Assembly (NCBI RefSeq): GCF_963169125.1
Contig: NC_084793.1
Location: forward strand, 226,780,360-226,844,359
Source: Humulus lupulus
Lineage: Eukaryota > Streptophyta > Magnoliopsida > Rosales > Cannabaceae
DNA length: 64,000 nt
Direction of reading: 5' to 3'
Below the pieces are notes generated by a model. That model searched no databases. It saw nothing but the letters and a program-made list of their open reading frames with translations, and was not told where the DNA came from. Below are positions 1 to 11,180 of the stretch, piece by piece. Within the stretch, counting starts at the first letter, position 1. Each line of letters starts with the position of its first letter. The position numbers and the translations under genes were made by a program.

Positions 1-684
1 TGGTGTTTATGAACTAATTTCTTTTTATCTAGGAATTAATGTAGTCACTGAGATTCTATTTAATTTTATTATGAATTTCTATTGATACTTCTTCTCTATT
101 CTAATCTATATGATGTGTGTTTAATGCTAGTAAATACTTGATCACTATTTGCTTGATTTAATGTTTTTAATTCAAAATTCGAAAGATGAGGATTAAATAT
201 GCTATCATTATATAGACATAGGATTCATATTGGACGAAAGTACCTATATGACTTGTGTAGTAATTAGGTTTCTATGTTTAATGCCTTTTATATGTTCAGG
301 TTTATCACAGAAATGTAGAAGACTTGCATATAAATTGAGATCTTATATCTTGAAAAAGAATAGGATTTGATTATATTAACTTGCTATTAGAATAGAAAGA
401 AGAGATTTAGAGTTCATCATTAAAATTAATAGAAGAATCAGTTGATGAAATTAATTCCTAGATTGTTTTTATTATTGAATTTTAAGTGGTAATTTATTGT
501 TTTGGTTCTAATTCTTTAATTTTGATTCCTAGTTAATTGTTCAGTTAAATTTTGATTAGCCAAATAGAATAAAAAATCAATTAGTGGTACTTGGGAGATA
601 GTCTCTGTGGGACGATATCCGTTCTTACGGAATTTACTACTTGACACGACTACGTATACTTGCATAGATATAAAATTCGCAACA
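1..684 (+). repeat. Athila-like 5' LTR, right part
   Basis: AT-rich DNA ending in a CA-terminated stretch (CGCAACA) six bases before a textbook tRNA-Asp primer site. The last 120 bases read like the U5 end of Athila-type LTRs, with a CTCTGTGGGACGATATCC-like segment followed by GTATACTTGC. The left end of the LTR may lie outside the window, so its full length is unknown. The LTR assignment rests on the adjacent primer site, the gag-like ORF and the polypurine tract at 2011. Confidence 0.7.
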
Positions 685-690
685 AGTTTT

Positions 691-708
691 TGGCGCCGTT
701 GCCGGGGA
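691..708 (+). other. Primer-binding site, tRNA-Asp type
   Basis: The sequence TGGCGCCGTTGCCGGGGA is the usual primer site of plant Athila and related Ty3/gypsy elements, complementary to the 3' end of tRNA-Asp. It would prime minus-strand DNA synthesis. It fixes the orientation of the element and the end of the LTR to its left. Confidence 0.85.
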
Positions 709-833
709 CTAAATTTCCAATATCAAAAATTTTTTTTTTTTGTTCTAATTTGGTTTTTATATTTTAACTTGGTTTATTTATTATTTAATTTATGTTTCTT
801 TTCTGTGTTTGACTTGCGAGGTAAATAAAAAAA

Positions 834-1820
834 ATGCTCCATCAAGATTACATCGTGGGTTTTTCCCAACAACACAATGAGCCATTATACTCCGCTTGGG
901 GGAGATTTAATGAATTGGTGGAGAGATGTTATCACAATTACTCAGCGGGGTGTCTTACACTTTTCTTTTACAATGGATTAGATGATGCAACCAGATGTTG
1001 GGCAAACTATGGAGCAGAGGTAACTGGTGAACCTTTATTAAGAAGATGTCATGATGATATAATCGAGTTGTTGAATGATATGGCAGATTTTGATTATCAT
1101 TGGCATTGGGTTCCTTCACTGCCATGTTGGAGTCGCCAATACCCTCCATTATTCCAAGATTCTAATATTATACCTCAACCATTAGAGCATGAAGAGCATA
1201 AACTAGAAATTGAAGAAGTACTGACTCAATTGAAGAACACTTTAAATTTAATGGTGCAGAATATGGACTGGTTTAAGGACAATTACTCAAACAATCAAGG
1301 TTGTGAGAGTTATTCAAATACTATAGAAGTACCAATGGTTGAGCCATTAGAAGGGATTAGGTGTAAAGTTGATGAACAAGAGACCTTCGAAGTTATATTC
1401 ACTCAAAATTTTGCTAAGTTGGATACCTGCTTGGTAAATAATTATTATGGTGTGGTGAATGAAGTAAATTTCATCCATGATCATGAAGTTGTTGAAGATC
1501 AAATCACAAGCATGTTTATGTATAGTCGTGTGGAGAGTGAAAAACAATCAGAAGGGTTATATGAAGAATTCACAAATGAAGATGAGAAAAATATGACTTT
1601 GGAAGATGATGAAGCACCTGCAATCATTGATTTAAGTTCATCAATGCTTCAATCATATACACCGCCAGTAGATCCATATTTTAAATTGATGACTCCTTCA
1701 CTATTCTACATTCTTTATGAGCTACGAAAGTTTTCTCCCCAAGCTCATCACTCAAGGTCTTGTGTTGTTGGTGTGACATGCCGAACATATTCATATCTAG
1801 CTAATCTTGCTGGCATTTAG
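834..1820 (+). CDS. Gag-like protein of a non-autonomous Athila-like element
   Basis: An uninterrupted 328-residue frame follows 125 bases after the primer site. Residues about 18-80 resemble a compact plant Gag: an aromatic YSAWGRFNELVERC segment, then FYNGLDDATR, matching the W-F-L-R-C and FYNGL pattern of Athila/Ogre Gag proteins. The rest is acidic and low in recognisable motifs. I see no zinc knuckle, protease or reverse transcriptase, and the polypurine tract comes only 190 bases downstream. The element therefore seems to encode only Gag and would need enzymes from a relative. It is the only undamaged element frame in the window, unlike the pol genes further right. The start is the first ATG after the primer site. 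The Gag assignment is by motif only, and a captured host sequence cannot be excluded for the C-terminal half. Confidence 0.55.
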   Translation: MLHQDYIVGFSQQHNEPLYSAWGRFNELVERCYHNYSAGCLTLFFYNGLDDATRCWANYGAEVTGEPLLRRCHDDIIELLNDMADFDYHWHWVPSLPCWSRQYPPLFQDSNIIPQPLEHEEHKLEIEEVLTQLKNTLNLMVQNMDWFKDNYSNNQGCESYSNTIEVPMVEPLEGIRCKVDEQETFEVIFTQNFAKLDTCLVNNYYGVVNEVNFIHDHEVVEDQITSMFMYSRVESEKQSEGLYEEFTNEDEKNMTLEDDEAPAIIDLSSSMLQSYTPPVDPYFKLMTPSLFYILYELRKFSPQAHHSRSCVVGVTCRTYSYLANLAGI

Positions 1821-2010
1821 AATGACAACCTTCAAGTTATTTTGTATGACGCTTATTATGGGCGTCAACCACTCATTGATGCGTTTCGAAATATAAAACA
1901 CTAATGAGGTTAGCAATGAGAGTCACTACAATGGAGCAATACATTGGATTACAGGGAAGTTTTCTTTTCCTTTTCTTTTATTTATACATTGGGGACAATG
2001 TTTATATTAA

Positions 2011-2024
2011 GTTTGGGGGAAAGG
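2011..2024 (+). other. Polypurine tract of the Athila-like element
   Basis: GTTTGGGGGAAAGG follows the phrase TTGGGGACAATG, a pairing typical of the 3' end of Athila-type elements. A 3' LTR should start just after it. Only about 30 bases remain before the sequence becomes the Ulp1-like gene fragment, so the 3' LTR is essentially missing. Confidence 0.65.
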
Positions 2025-2056
2025 ATTTGATTTTTATTGCTTTGCTCAGGATATAC

Positions 2057-4338
2057 CTGGAGGTCCTCATTGTCGTCAAACAAGCCAGAACACCATAACA
2101 ACGAAGGCAACAAAAAGCACCAAGGCTTGATCGCTTCCTCCATCAGAGTGGGACTGAGAACGCTATGGCTGGAATCATAAATGTTGATGCACCATGTTGG
2201 AATGGAGACTTCAATGGCGATCCAATGTGCGGCTTTCTCGACGTGCAAGGAAAAATATACTTCTCTCACATTTTGCCATGATACAAGGAATTGATCATCA
2301 TCGCCCTTCAACATTCTCAGCACATCGTTGTCCAATGTATACTTAGTGTCGGTCTCTCTGAAATGATTCCAACGACCTAGGCACACCTGGGGGAAGGTGG
2401 AGTTCATGATCGCAGCATCCTTCCGAAATGCAGCATGGTAAAAGTGGCGTCGGTGGCGTAGCATGTGCAAAGCGGCATCAATATGCTGAAAAAACATGAA
2501 AATTCGTTAGTACCATTAATATATTTTAAGATTGAATTGAAAACATGAATGTAATTTACATACCAAATGCCAAAGCCAAGTCTGGACTGTGTGCAACTGC
2601 AAGAACCATGCCACACCGTGCGTCCCAGTATAGACGTTCCGGTCTCTCTTGTTGTCGATCTTCTCGATGATCCACTTATGGAAGCTCTTCTCCTGCTGTG
2701 GGTCACACTTCCTCAATGGTTCAGTAACTAGCCCCTGTTTATCTTGTCTAATCTTCTTTGTTGGGTCGGTGAAGTCATCAAAACGCTTGGGCCTGCGTTT
2801 CTTCCTGACAACTTCAAGGCCAGCTGCCTCCTCGGGCTGCAGTACTCATACACTAGGACTGTCAGCATCACTGGCAACGACAGATGTCTAGGCCTGTGGA
2901 GTGGAGGGTTGATCACCGCGCTCGTAGTCTGTAGGCAAGATATCAGACTCTGTATCTGATTTTACGTCAATGGATCGACCTGAGACCAGAGAAAGCAGCT
3001 GCGCCAACTGAGCCATGATCGTAGTCTGATTCTATAGTAAGGTTGTCTGGCCCTCCTCAACCCTCTTGAGCCTTTACATCAATTGCTCATAATCAGGCTG
3101 GGCAACCTGACTAGATGAAGATGCACAGGTTTGTGAAGTGCCCTCCTCAACCCTCGGGACATCCTCATAAAAAATGGAGGCTTCCTTTGTAACTTTGGCC
3201 AACTTCTCTGCCTCCTTCTCAGGTACTACTACTTCCTCCGCTGCAGTCCCAGCCTCCCCCACAGTTGATTCCAACTCAAGGAATAACCTGGAATAAACTT
3301 CTGGGAGGCTATTGTAGTAGACTATCTCACCGGGACGTGGCTTCAGCATGGAAAATACCACTAACTGCATGGTTGAATAACATGTGTCAGGAAAACTTTA
3401 ATAAAATAAATCGTTAATCAATTAATTTGTGATATTTAATAAGATAAAATGGAACTTACTCGATGGTTGGCGAATATAGGAACCAACTGAGCTGTCGAAA
3501 TAGTGATATCAGTCTTCGTAGCCCAGCTAAGCATCCTCGGTATCTGGTTCCCACTGTTCTCACCGAACTTACTCCCGAGAGATGGCATGGCCTCAAAAGC
3601 CCAGTAAAGAAGCGCGAGTGCATAGCCATAGAAACTATACTTCGCCTCCTTCTGTTTTTTGCTTGACCCCTCTTTCTTCTTCTCCTCGTAGAGTTTCAAT
3701 TGATTCTTCATGTCCTTCTGAACTCCTTTGCTAACCTTCTTAAATGACAACTTCCCCCATGGATACTTGAAAAAGTAATCAAGATCCTCAACCATCCTCA
3801 AGGAATCTCCCCATATCGTCGTTGTCTTCTCTGGGGCATTCAGTACCCCCTCTATCAAATAGCACAAACCCAGCTTAAATGCATCTTCTAGGTTTGTGGA
3901 GGCCTTCAATGTATCTTCCAACTGACCAAAACTAACCTTCAAATCACCATTGAAATATTCCCGGATGATCTGATCACTTGAAAGATGCTCTTTCAACTCA
4001 TCTAGGGACAGTGATTTCCCAAAATTTAGCCTGGTAACTAGGGCAAACTATGCAATACCAAATCTACATAGAGTGTTGCCCAGGTAGAACTGACCCTCTT
4101 CAGGCTTCTTGCTTTCTACCTTACTCAACATTAGCTGATGCAGCAGAACCCCAGAAAAACTAAACGGCTTCGCCTTAAAGAACTGTCCCAACGGGCATGC
4201 TTGTGCCCTTTCAATAAGACAATGCCTCTCAAACTGCTCAATAAGGGTATCCAAGTAGGCACTACCCCTATAAGTGACACGACTAGGAAAGTTCTTCTCC
4301 AACGGCACAATAAGTTCAGGCATCTGAAAAAAAAACAA
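2057..4338 (-). pseudogene. DUF1985-Ulp1-like peptidase gene (MULE-type), broken
   Basis: Read on the minus strand, the first part is a DUF1985 domain: a GQFFKAKPFSFSGVLLHQLM segment, CRFGIA, then FALVTRLNFG, then a FYGYALALLYWAFEAMPSLG segment (4338-3460). A low-complexity acidic linker follows. The last part (2486-2057) is the start of a C48/Ulp1 peptidase, with HIDAALHMLRHR and the His and Asp of AHWIAIEV...INIYDSS. Two introns are clear: 3459-3365 (GTAAGT...GCAG) and 2563-2487 (GTATGT...TTTCAG). In-frame stops lie at 4050-4048 (inside the most conserved DUF1985 motif), 3076-3074 and three more in the linker. The fragment ends at a GTATAT donor at 2056, next to the retroelement, so the exon with the catalytic Cys is absent. 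DUF1985-Ulp1 genes are often carried by plant Mutator-like elements. I infer, but do not see, the element's ends. Confidence 0.75.
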
Positions 4339-4371
4339 AAAAAAATGTTAAAATTGTAAAACAATCTGGTC

Positions 4372-4725
4372 ACTATTGAGGCAGTTACCAACGAGGCAGA
4401 TACTATCGAGGCCTATCGAAACTTATCGAGGCCTATCGAGGTAGGTGCTAAAATCCCAAAGCATGATATCATCGGGTTACTATCGAGTCCTATCGAGTTG
4501 GGTCCTAAAAATCCCAAAGAATCATATCATCTAGTTACTATCGAGTCCTATCGAGGCCTATCGAGGTAAGTGCTAAAAATCCCAAAGCCCCGTATCATTG
4601 AGTCCTATCGAAGCCTATCGATTCCTATCGAGGTAGGTCCTAAAAATCCCAAAGCCTGTATCATCGAGTCCTATCGAGGCCTATTGATTCCTATCGAGAC
4701 AAAGGCTACATAAGCCATATGACCA
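4372..4725. repeat. Tandem repeat built on a CCTATCGAG core
   Basis: A 9-10 base core (CCTATCGAG and variants) recurs about fifteen times. It is grouped into higher-order units of roughly 60-75 bases that also contain GGTAGGTGCTAAAAATCCC. The units begin near 4433, 4490, 4559 and 4632. The array sits directly upstream of the DUF1985-Ulp1 gene. It may be the subterminal repeat region of the parent transposon or simply a minisatellite. Confidence 0.8.
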
Positions 4726-5049
4726 TAAGCCATAAAACGAAATCCCTCACCTTCGCTTTCTTTGGGGTTGTTTCCTAAAATTTTGGTCGGCTTGCTCGAC
4801 GTTTTCTCCTTCCCCTTCTCCGATCGTCAACTCCGACCCTTTAGGAGCCCTTGTTCGTGGTTGTGGAAGACAATGGTTGGGTTCTACGGATTTAATCGGG
4901 TTTAGGTGTTACAAATTGCTTGCTTCGGGACTTTGGGAGAGAATATGGAGAGTCTGTGAGAAAAAATGCCAGGGGTATTTTGGGTAGTAAGATCATTAGT
5001 AGCACTAAAATGAGAGTCATATAGGGATAGGGTATTTTTTAAATGTAGT
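4726..5049 (-). other. Upstream region of the DUF1985-Ulp1 gene, no gene seen
   Basis: Moderately GC-rich DNA. I find no convincing reading frame. It is placed where the promoter and 5' leader of the minus-strand DUF1985 gene would be. The stretch near 4960-5040 (CCAGGGGTATTTTGGGTAG and a later GGGATAGGGTATTTT) could be a degraded transposon terminus, but I cannot show a matching end. Confidence 0.35.
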
Positions 5050-6754
5050 GTCACTTAATGCATTAAAATTCAAATTTCCCTTGTAAAATCTTAGGTCAAA
5101 ATGAGCATTTTTTATTGGTGAAATCATTTTCCAACAATGAGGTAAAAATGACCTTATTTTCAAGTCCTTATTTTTTCCAAACTTTGACAGTTATTTCAAA
5201 CCATTCAGTATTTTCTTACCAAATTTTATAGTGAAATACTAGGTTATGCAAAAAAAATATGTCTACAAATTTTTAGAAAAAACTAGGTTTATTTGCCCTA
5301 TACAGTGGTTGTCCAAACTTGGTTCCGAAAATAAGAATACGAAAAAACAGTTTTTTACCTACTTTGAAATAGCATAACTTACTCATTTCTAAACATTTTT
5401 CAGTGTTTCAAAAACTCAAAATTATGTAATCAATCTCAACAACATCACAGTACAATTAAATTTTACAAAATCACTATATAGTGGATGCTAGACCCCTTGG
5501 AAGTCACAGCTCAAAACATGTATTTTGTTTTAAGGTTTCCTACAAAACCCTTGGGGGTTTTGGTTCCTATTTTCAAAAATCAATACACAAGCATCATAAA
5601 AATTATAAAAAAGCTACCATAACCTTATTACATCACCAATAAGAAACTTTAAGCATTAACTATACAAAATAATGCTTAAAACTAAAAATCATACAATAAC
5701 AACCATAAAAGTAAACTTTTTACCTCTTCGGTGTTCTTGCTTAAGGTGTGGATCTTCCTACTAGCTTTGGCTCCTTCAAAACCTTTAAAAATCCATAACC
5801 AACTTCCCCCAACAACATAGATAATTAGCTATTTGAAAGTCTATGATTAAAACTTTACAAAAGTCTAGTTTAATGAAACTTTACCTTAGGGAAAACCCTT
5901 CCTAGACCAAGACTTAGCTTCCAAGTCTCCTTGGTGTTCTTGGGGTTAAAATGGAGAGAAAACTTGAGAGAGTCTTCAAAAATCAGATGAGAGTGAATGG
6001 GGGAGAGGTGCGGTCGGTTTTGGGGTTAGAATGGCTCACAAAACTCTTCAAAATATCACAAAACACTTAAGTGATTTTCTACCCACTTGCCCACTTGACT
6101 TCTTAATTAAATGGGATTCAAACTTAATAAATTTTTTGGTTCATATCCATTTTAACACCCCCACATGGCCGGCCACCTATCCTAAATACCCACTTATAAT
6201 TTTTTTTTATTTTTTTTATAATGGTTAATAATTATTTCCTAAGAAGAAAAGTCTAAATTGATTTTCTATACCTTTTTCACTCTTATTAAGTTTTAAAAAC
6301 AAAACTTAACACTAAATAATTAAATTAAATTTCTCTCACATTTAATTTAATTAATCACACAATAAAATTTAACCTAAGATCCATTGATGAAATAAAATTC
6401 CACATTTCGGTAAAATTAGACATTTAACACAAAATGCCCTAAAATTTCCATTTTTCTTTAGGTTTATTATTTGACCAAACTTTAATTTTTATGAATGTAT
6501 TTTATTCCCAAAATATATTTGCCATATTTTTTCATTTTATTTTCCGAGATTTTTACTCAATCAGGGTTTTTGTGTCGGTCTAGGACCGAAAGTCTTATCT
6601 TGACTTTTAAATCACAAAATTCATAATTTTTACTAGCAATAACTCATGGAATAATTTACAAACAAATATAATATTATTTATCATAATATTCTTAACTCGG
6701 GGAAAAATCCTGAATCGAGTCGTTTAAAGGTACCCGAAAACGCAGGACGCTACA
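5050..6754 (-). repeat. Ty3/gypsy-type LTR, reverse orientation, left limit uncertain
   Basis: On the minus strand this stretch starts TGTAGCGTCCTGCGTTTTCG at 6754, a start like those of plant Tekay/Del LTRs. It then runs through long AT-rich non-coding DNA with a GGGTTTTCCCTAAGGTAAAG-like segment near 5885-5900. The right edge at 6754 is sharp, because it abuts another LTR fragment that is cut exactly there. The left edge is a guess. No coding frame of note is present. Confidence 0.5.
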
Positions 6755-7135
6755 TAAGCTGGCCCAATGGGCCCAAATTAACAACATCTAATTATGTTAC
6801 ATTCTTTGTATTATGGCTCCATTAGCAAGTAAATTGTAATAATATCCTTATTGGGCCCGAATTAGTCTAGCGGCCCAAAGGTGCTTGTCTGCCTATAAAT
6901 AGGGTCAGTTGTGCATTGTAGCAGGGATCCCATAATTTCTCTTGTAAGCAAAACGATGTTGAACTGGTAGAAAACTGCATTGTCAAAACTCTCTAAAGCC
7001 TAATACTAGTGACTCGTGGACTAAGGCTCATTAACGCCCCAACCACGTAAAAAATTGTGACTGTTCATTTCTTATTCTCTCTTTCCAGCTCTTATTCTAC
7101 AATATATTTATAGTTTCTGAAAAACTCGGTAAACA
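6755..7135 (+). repeat. LTR fragment related to element E
   Basis: Clearly similar to the last part of the LTR at 50964-52051. Both have GGCCCA..GGGCC, ATTATGGCTCCATTAG-like text, CCTATAAATAGGGTCA, GTGCATTGTAGCA, AAACTCTCTAAAGC, ACGCCCCAACCAC and a terminal AAAACTCGGTAAACA. About the first two thirds of the LTR are missing, cut at the edge of the neighbouring LTR. No primer site follows at 7136, so it is a 3' or solo LTR remnant. Confidence 0.8.
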
Positions 7136-8248
7136 AAAACAAAAACTATATCATAAAAGTTCATAAACTTTATTGGCGTTCAACTAGATCGTTATTTGCT
7201 CATGGACACCTCGCATCATACATTCCTAGACATCGGAACTTCCCACATCACTGTGTGTGCCAAGGAAAACCCTATTGCCTACCTGAAATGGAGAAAGTAA
7301 GGGAGTGAGCTAAAAGCCCAGTAAGGAAGTACAAACAAATGCAACACTTTCAAGAAATAACAAGGAAATAGTACATACATATCGTAAAACTCATAACATA
7401 GCCATACCACATCCATCTCATAATCATATCATATCGTATCATATTCATCATCATATCGTATCATATCCATAGTCATAACGTATCATATTCATAATCATAA
7501 TCATACATTATACTCCATGTGAGCATGGCACCCCAATTGTCCATGTCACATCATGAGGTAACCAGCAAAAGCATGAACCGATAAGACCTCCTCTAAGAGG
7601 TAAATAGGAGCTCTTGTCCTCGAATAACCTCTGCGCGTCCGCCCTATGAGTTATGTCATATCCTTAGTAACTCATTTGTTGTGTCGCGTTCAGCACACTA
7701 ACAACCTACTGCTTTTTTATACATCATACAAGCAGACATATAATAATCCATAACATAACATAGTAATTCTAACTAACTTTAGCTTACCCTAACTTATACT
7801 TTCCATAACACTATAACTTTGAAACATAATAGTCCATACATTACATCACATAAATCATAGAGAATTCTAACTAACTTCATCACCTCAAGTCCAAGCAAAA
7901 ATAAGGTTCAGGGTACTTCACAACGAGCCTAGAATCACAACCAAATGTCCGTCTTAAAATCATGTAAGATTACACATGTCTAACATACATACCCTACGTG
8001 TGCATGAGCCATGCACATGTGGCATAAGTTGCACTACACGTATATTTATACAACAACGTCAAATAGAATCATAAAGGAATAATGTTAATTCTACTAAGTA
8101 ATTCTCAATGATTTCAAATCAGGAAACATGAATTTAATTAAATAGCATATATTTGAGCGTAAAAGTACACTTGCATGTAACATGCATACGTGGGACGATT
8201 CTTAAAACTAGCGTTGAAGTTGGAATTATTAGCTCCTTTATTTTCTTG
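7136..8248 (-). repeat. Probable degraded Ty3/gypsy LTR, reverse orientation
   Basis: Non-coding. Minus-strand phrases such as TTACTGGGCTTTTAGCTCAC and a pyrimidine-rich CCATTTCAGGTAGGC stretch recall the CTTACTGGGCCTTGGCTCATG region of the LTRs of element B. From 7421 to 7510 there is an imperfect microsatellite of CATATCGTATCATATTCAT-type units. No TG/CA ends or target duplication could be assigned. Confidence 0.4.
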
Positions 8249-9255
8249 TCAATTTAACAAAAATTCAGCAAGCATAAAATAAATTGCCACTTTAATTATT
8301 ACTAGTGCAGGTTCCACTGGTGCTTGATTTCCCATTTCTAGTGCAGGTTGATTGTCTATTGTGTCTGCCTTCGTCTTCCTTCTCAACCTACATCTTCTAG
8401 CTCTGCTAGTTTCTTCATTTGTTGTAGGTACATTTACTCTAGTGATCAGTACTACAGGAGATACAGGTTCAGCATGGACTTCAAGAGTTTCTGGTTGTGT
8501 TTCTGTGGGGGCTTCATCATCATCACTAGTCACCACTACCTTGTTTTCATCAAAATCCATGAACCCAACCTCATCATACTTCCTCATCAGTCTCCTCATC
8601 ATCATCCTCTTCCTCCTCACTATCTGTGCTTGCTCTATTCTCGGGTGGGATGTACATAAAAAATTCCTCCACTTCTTCATCATCAATTTCACTTGCTATG
8701 ACCTTAGAAGAATGGACAAAGTCATCCACCCTTACTTCATACAAATCACCTCATTTGACAAACAAATTTTAAATGTGGTCATATTCGTTCACATGTTCTG
8801 CTGGATTGACAACAACATTTGCAGCCACACCCATTGGTAGCTCCTCAATTGTCCATCCCTTTTTTTAGTTGGTCATTTAGGTATATGTGGCACTAGTGTA
8901 TCATCTTCTTTCCATTCCAAAGCAAACACAGGGTCTGGTAAAACCAGAAAAATCCGAGCTTCCTTGTACCGATGATTTCTCATGTCATCTAACACCATTG
9001 TGATCTCCTTATGCCCTACAACCATAAACCCCATATTCAAGTGCTTTCCACAAGGCTTGATTAGAAAACAAAAAGGGAAATGGTAATCTAACTCTTTAGC
9101 CATATCTTCTAAATGATGTCTATTGAAGTTGTCAAATGTGTAGTAATCAATATATCTAAAATTCCCTGCCTAGTATCTCCTATTTTCATAAGGTGTAAAC
9201 CATCTACCCCCATGATGTAGCTTCACAGTGAATAGGTCTTCATTGTCCCTTGTCA
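8249..9255 (-). pseudogene. MULE transposase N-terminal fragment (PB1-like domain)
   Basis: On the minus strand, 9255-8873 reads as the PB1-like domain found at the N terminus of plant Mutator-type transposases: FTVKLHHGGRW, then YENRRY, a stop codon, GNFRYIDYYTFDNFN, then KPCGKHLNMGFMVV. Below it, 8692-8249 is an acidic linker rich in D and E, also usual in these proteins. Several in-frame stops separate the two parts. The zinc-finger and DDE catalytic regions are not present, so this is a dead 5' fragment. It could be part of the same ancient MULE as the DUF1985-Ulp1 gene, but they are 4 kb apart with LTR debris between them. Confidence 0.6.
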
Positions 9256-11180
9256 CATGAAACCAATGCAAAGAAAAAAAAATAGGTCGACAGTTTGGCA
9301 AGAAAATCAAAAACCCCAATACCAAAACCCTCGTATGACAAACCCTCTTAAATAAAACCCTTGACGAAACCCCCTTATAAGAAAACCCTTAACAAAACCC
9401 ATGTGCATAAACCCCCTTAGTAGTTCACCGCATCATAAGAAAACAGAAAAGAAAAAAAAAACCATATGCAAGTGTACCCAACTGACCCATGACAACTGAG
9501 CTAGATTCCCCAAACAGAGTGTTGTTTTTAGCACAATTTTCAAACTCATTTAATACATCATCTACCATCCACCATTGAACATTGAATATTTAAATCCACA
9601 CCAGATCTACTGACCCATGCACATTGACCTTATAAAACCAACCATTTTCACATTTCACTTTATACCATCAACCATTGGTTTGATATCGAAAACCCTAAAA
9701 ATCCAACAAAACCAAAACAGTAGCAATAGAAGAGAAAACTTACCATAATTAGGGGGGCTCATCTTCACCTCAAAGATATGGCAAGATTCCTTCGTTTATC
9801 TCGTTGATTTCTTAGCCACTTATTCTCACTTTAGATACCTAGATTTTGCATGTTGTTCGGTTTACATTCCATAGCAAAATTCCACTTTGTTTTTAGTCGA
9901 AACTTCTTTTTTTCTCTTCAATGTTGATAGTTTGTTTCGGTTTGAATGTAGGTTATTTACGTTCCATTTTAATTTTATTAATTTTTATTTCACTTAATTT
10001 TCTTAAGGCATTAATTTGACATGTTGGAAGTCAAAGGTGACCTAGTATAGGTCTGACATGGCCACGTGGGACGGATGAGGGACATAACAAAGTGGAAGGA
10101 ACGAAACTGTAAGTTTGCTAATGGTACAGTGGTTTGGGAGGTTTTCCCACCAAAAACAAAGAATGGGGGTTTAAGTGTAAGAAAGAGCAAACTATAAGGG
10201 GTTTTGCCGTCAATTATTCAATTATTTGAGTTTTATATTAATGTAAAACTGAACTTGTTCACAATTTTCAAGGAACCTAAATTTTGTTCCCATCAACTCA
10301 AACTTATATACCAAAGGTCCCATAAGAATTTGTGTTATGATTGATTAAATACATAGTGAAATTAGTTATGCACAAAGAGGTGCAAAATCAACATGAGTGG
10401 GTTGAATTTTGTTGTAGGCATTTTAAAATTATTTTTTTGGGTCCAAAGTGTTACTATGGAGTATATAAGAGTATCCAAAAAATTTGGTGGCATTTGGAGG
10501 TGTCTTGGGTCTATGTATGGAGTCAAAATTCAGTGCAACAGGCATTGCATCGCCTATTGAGAGGCGTTGCATCGCCTGTCCTTGAACAACCCATATAGGT
10601 GACACATTACCTGCCTGCATTGTGTGGGTCGTCCATACAGTTCCTACTAATAACACTAATAGAAACTCCCACTATATGTAAGGGGTTCATTTGAGACTTT
10701 GGTGAACTGATCACTCTCCACACTCTCTCTCTCTAACTAACAAAGGTTACTAGTTTTTTCCAAGATCTTCATCAAGAAAGCTTGACTTGTTTGAACACCA
10801 AGGCTTGTTAATCCCAAGACTCATTCCACCATTGTAGTAGCTTCAAGCAATCTCTTATGGGAGACTAGGAAAAGAGTATTTTGGGCAACAATTCAATTGT
10901 ATCAAGCCTTCATGATCATCTCCATTGATTTATTACATTAAATCATATGTTTATGATTTTATGTAACTAGGGTTTCTCTCAAGAGAGGTCATCTCTTTCC
11001 CTTGATCTAGTTTGTGTTTATTCTTCCATTGTTTAGGAGAATATCTAGAGTTAGATTCCTTTGAACTATCATATTCTAAATTATGTTGATAAGCCAAAAT
11101 CTCAACAATTTGATCAATGCTTAGTTTATCTGTGATAATTTTGACAATTTTGAGTTTTATCCTAATTTTTTCCTTATTGA
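9256..11180. other. Non-coding stretch, no gene recognised
   Basis: AT-rich with short low-complexity runs, for example CCCTTAACAAAACCC-like text around 9320-9420. A palindromic-looking CATCGCCTATTGAGAGGCG occurs near 10550. The part from about 10340 to 11180 may be the LTR and leader of the copia remnant that follows, because that remnant is plus-oriented and starts just after. I could not define LTR ends. Confidence 0.35.

Noticed and set aside
607..828. Short open frame across the LTR end and primer site
   Set aside because: It covers the tRNA-Asp primer site and a T run, and has no family resemblance. It is chance.
7421..7510. CRISPR-like or regulated repeat array
   Set aside because: Units are irregular CATATCGTATC-type microsatellite text without spacers, and the genome is a plant's.
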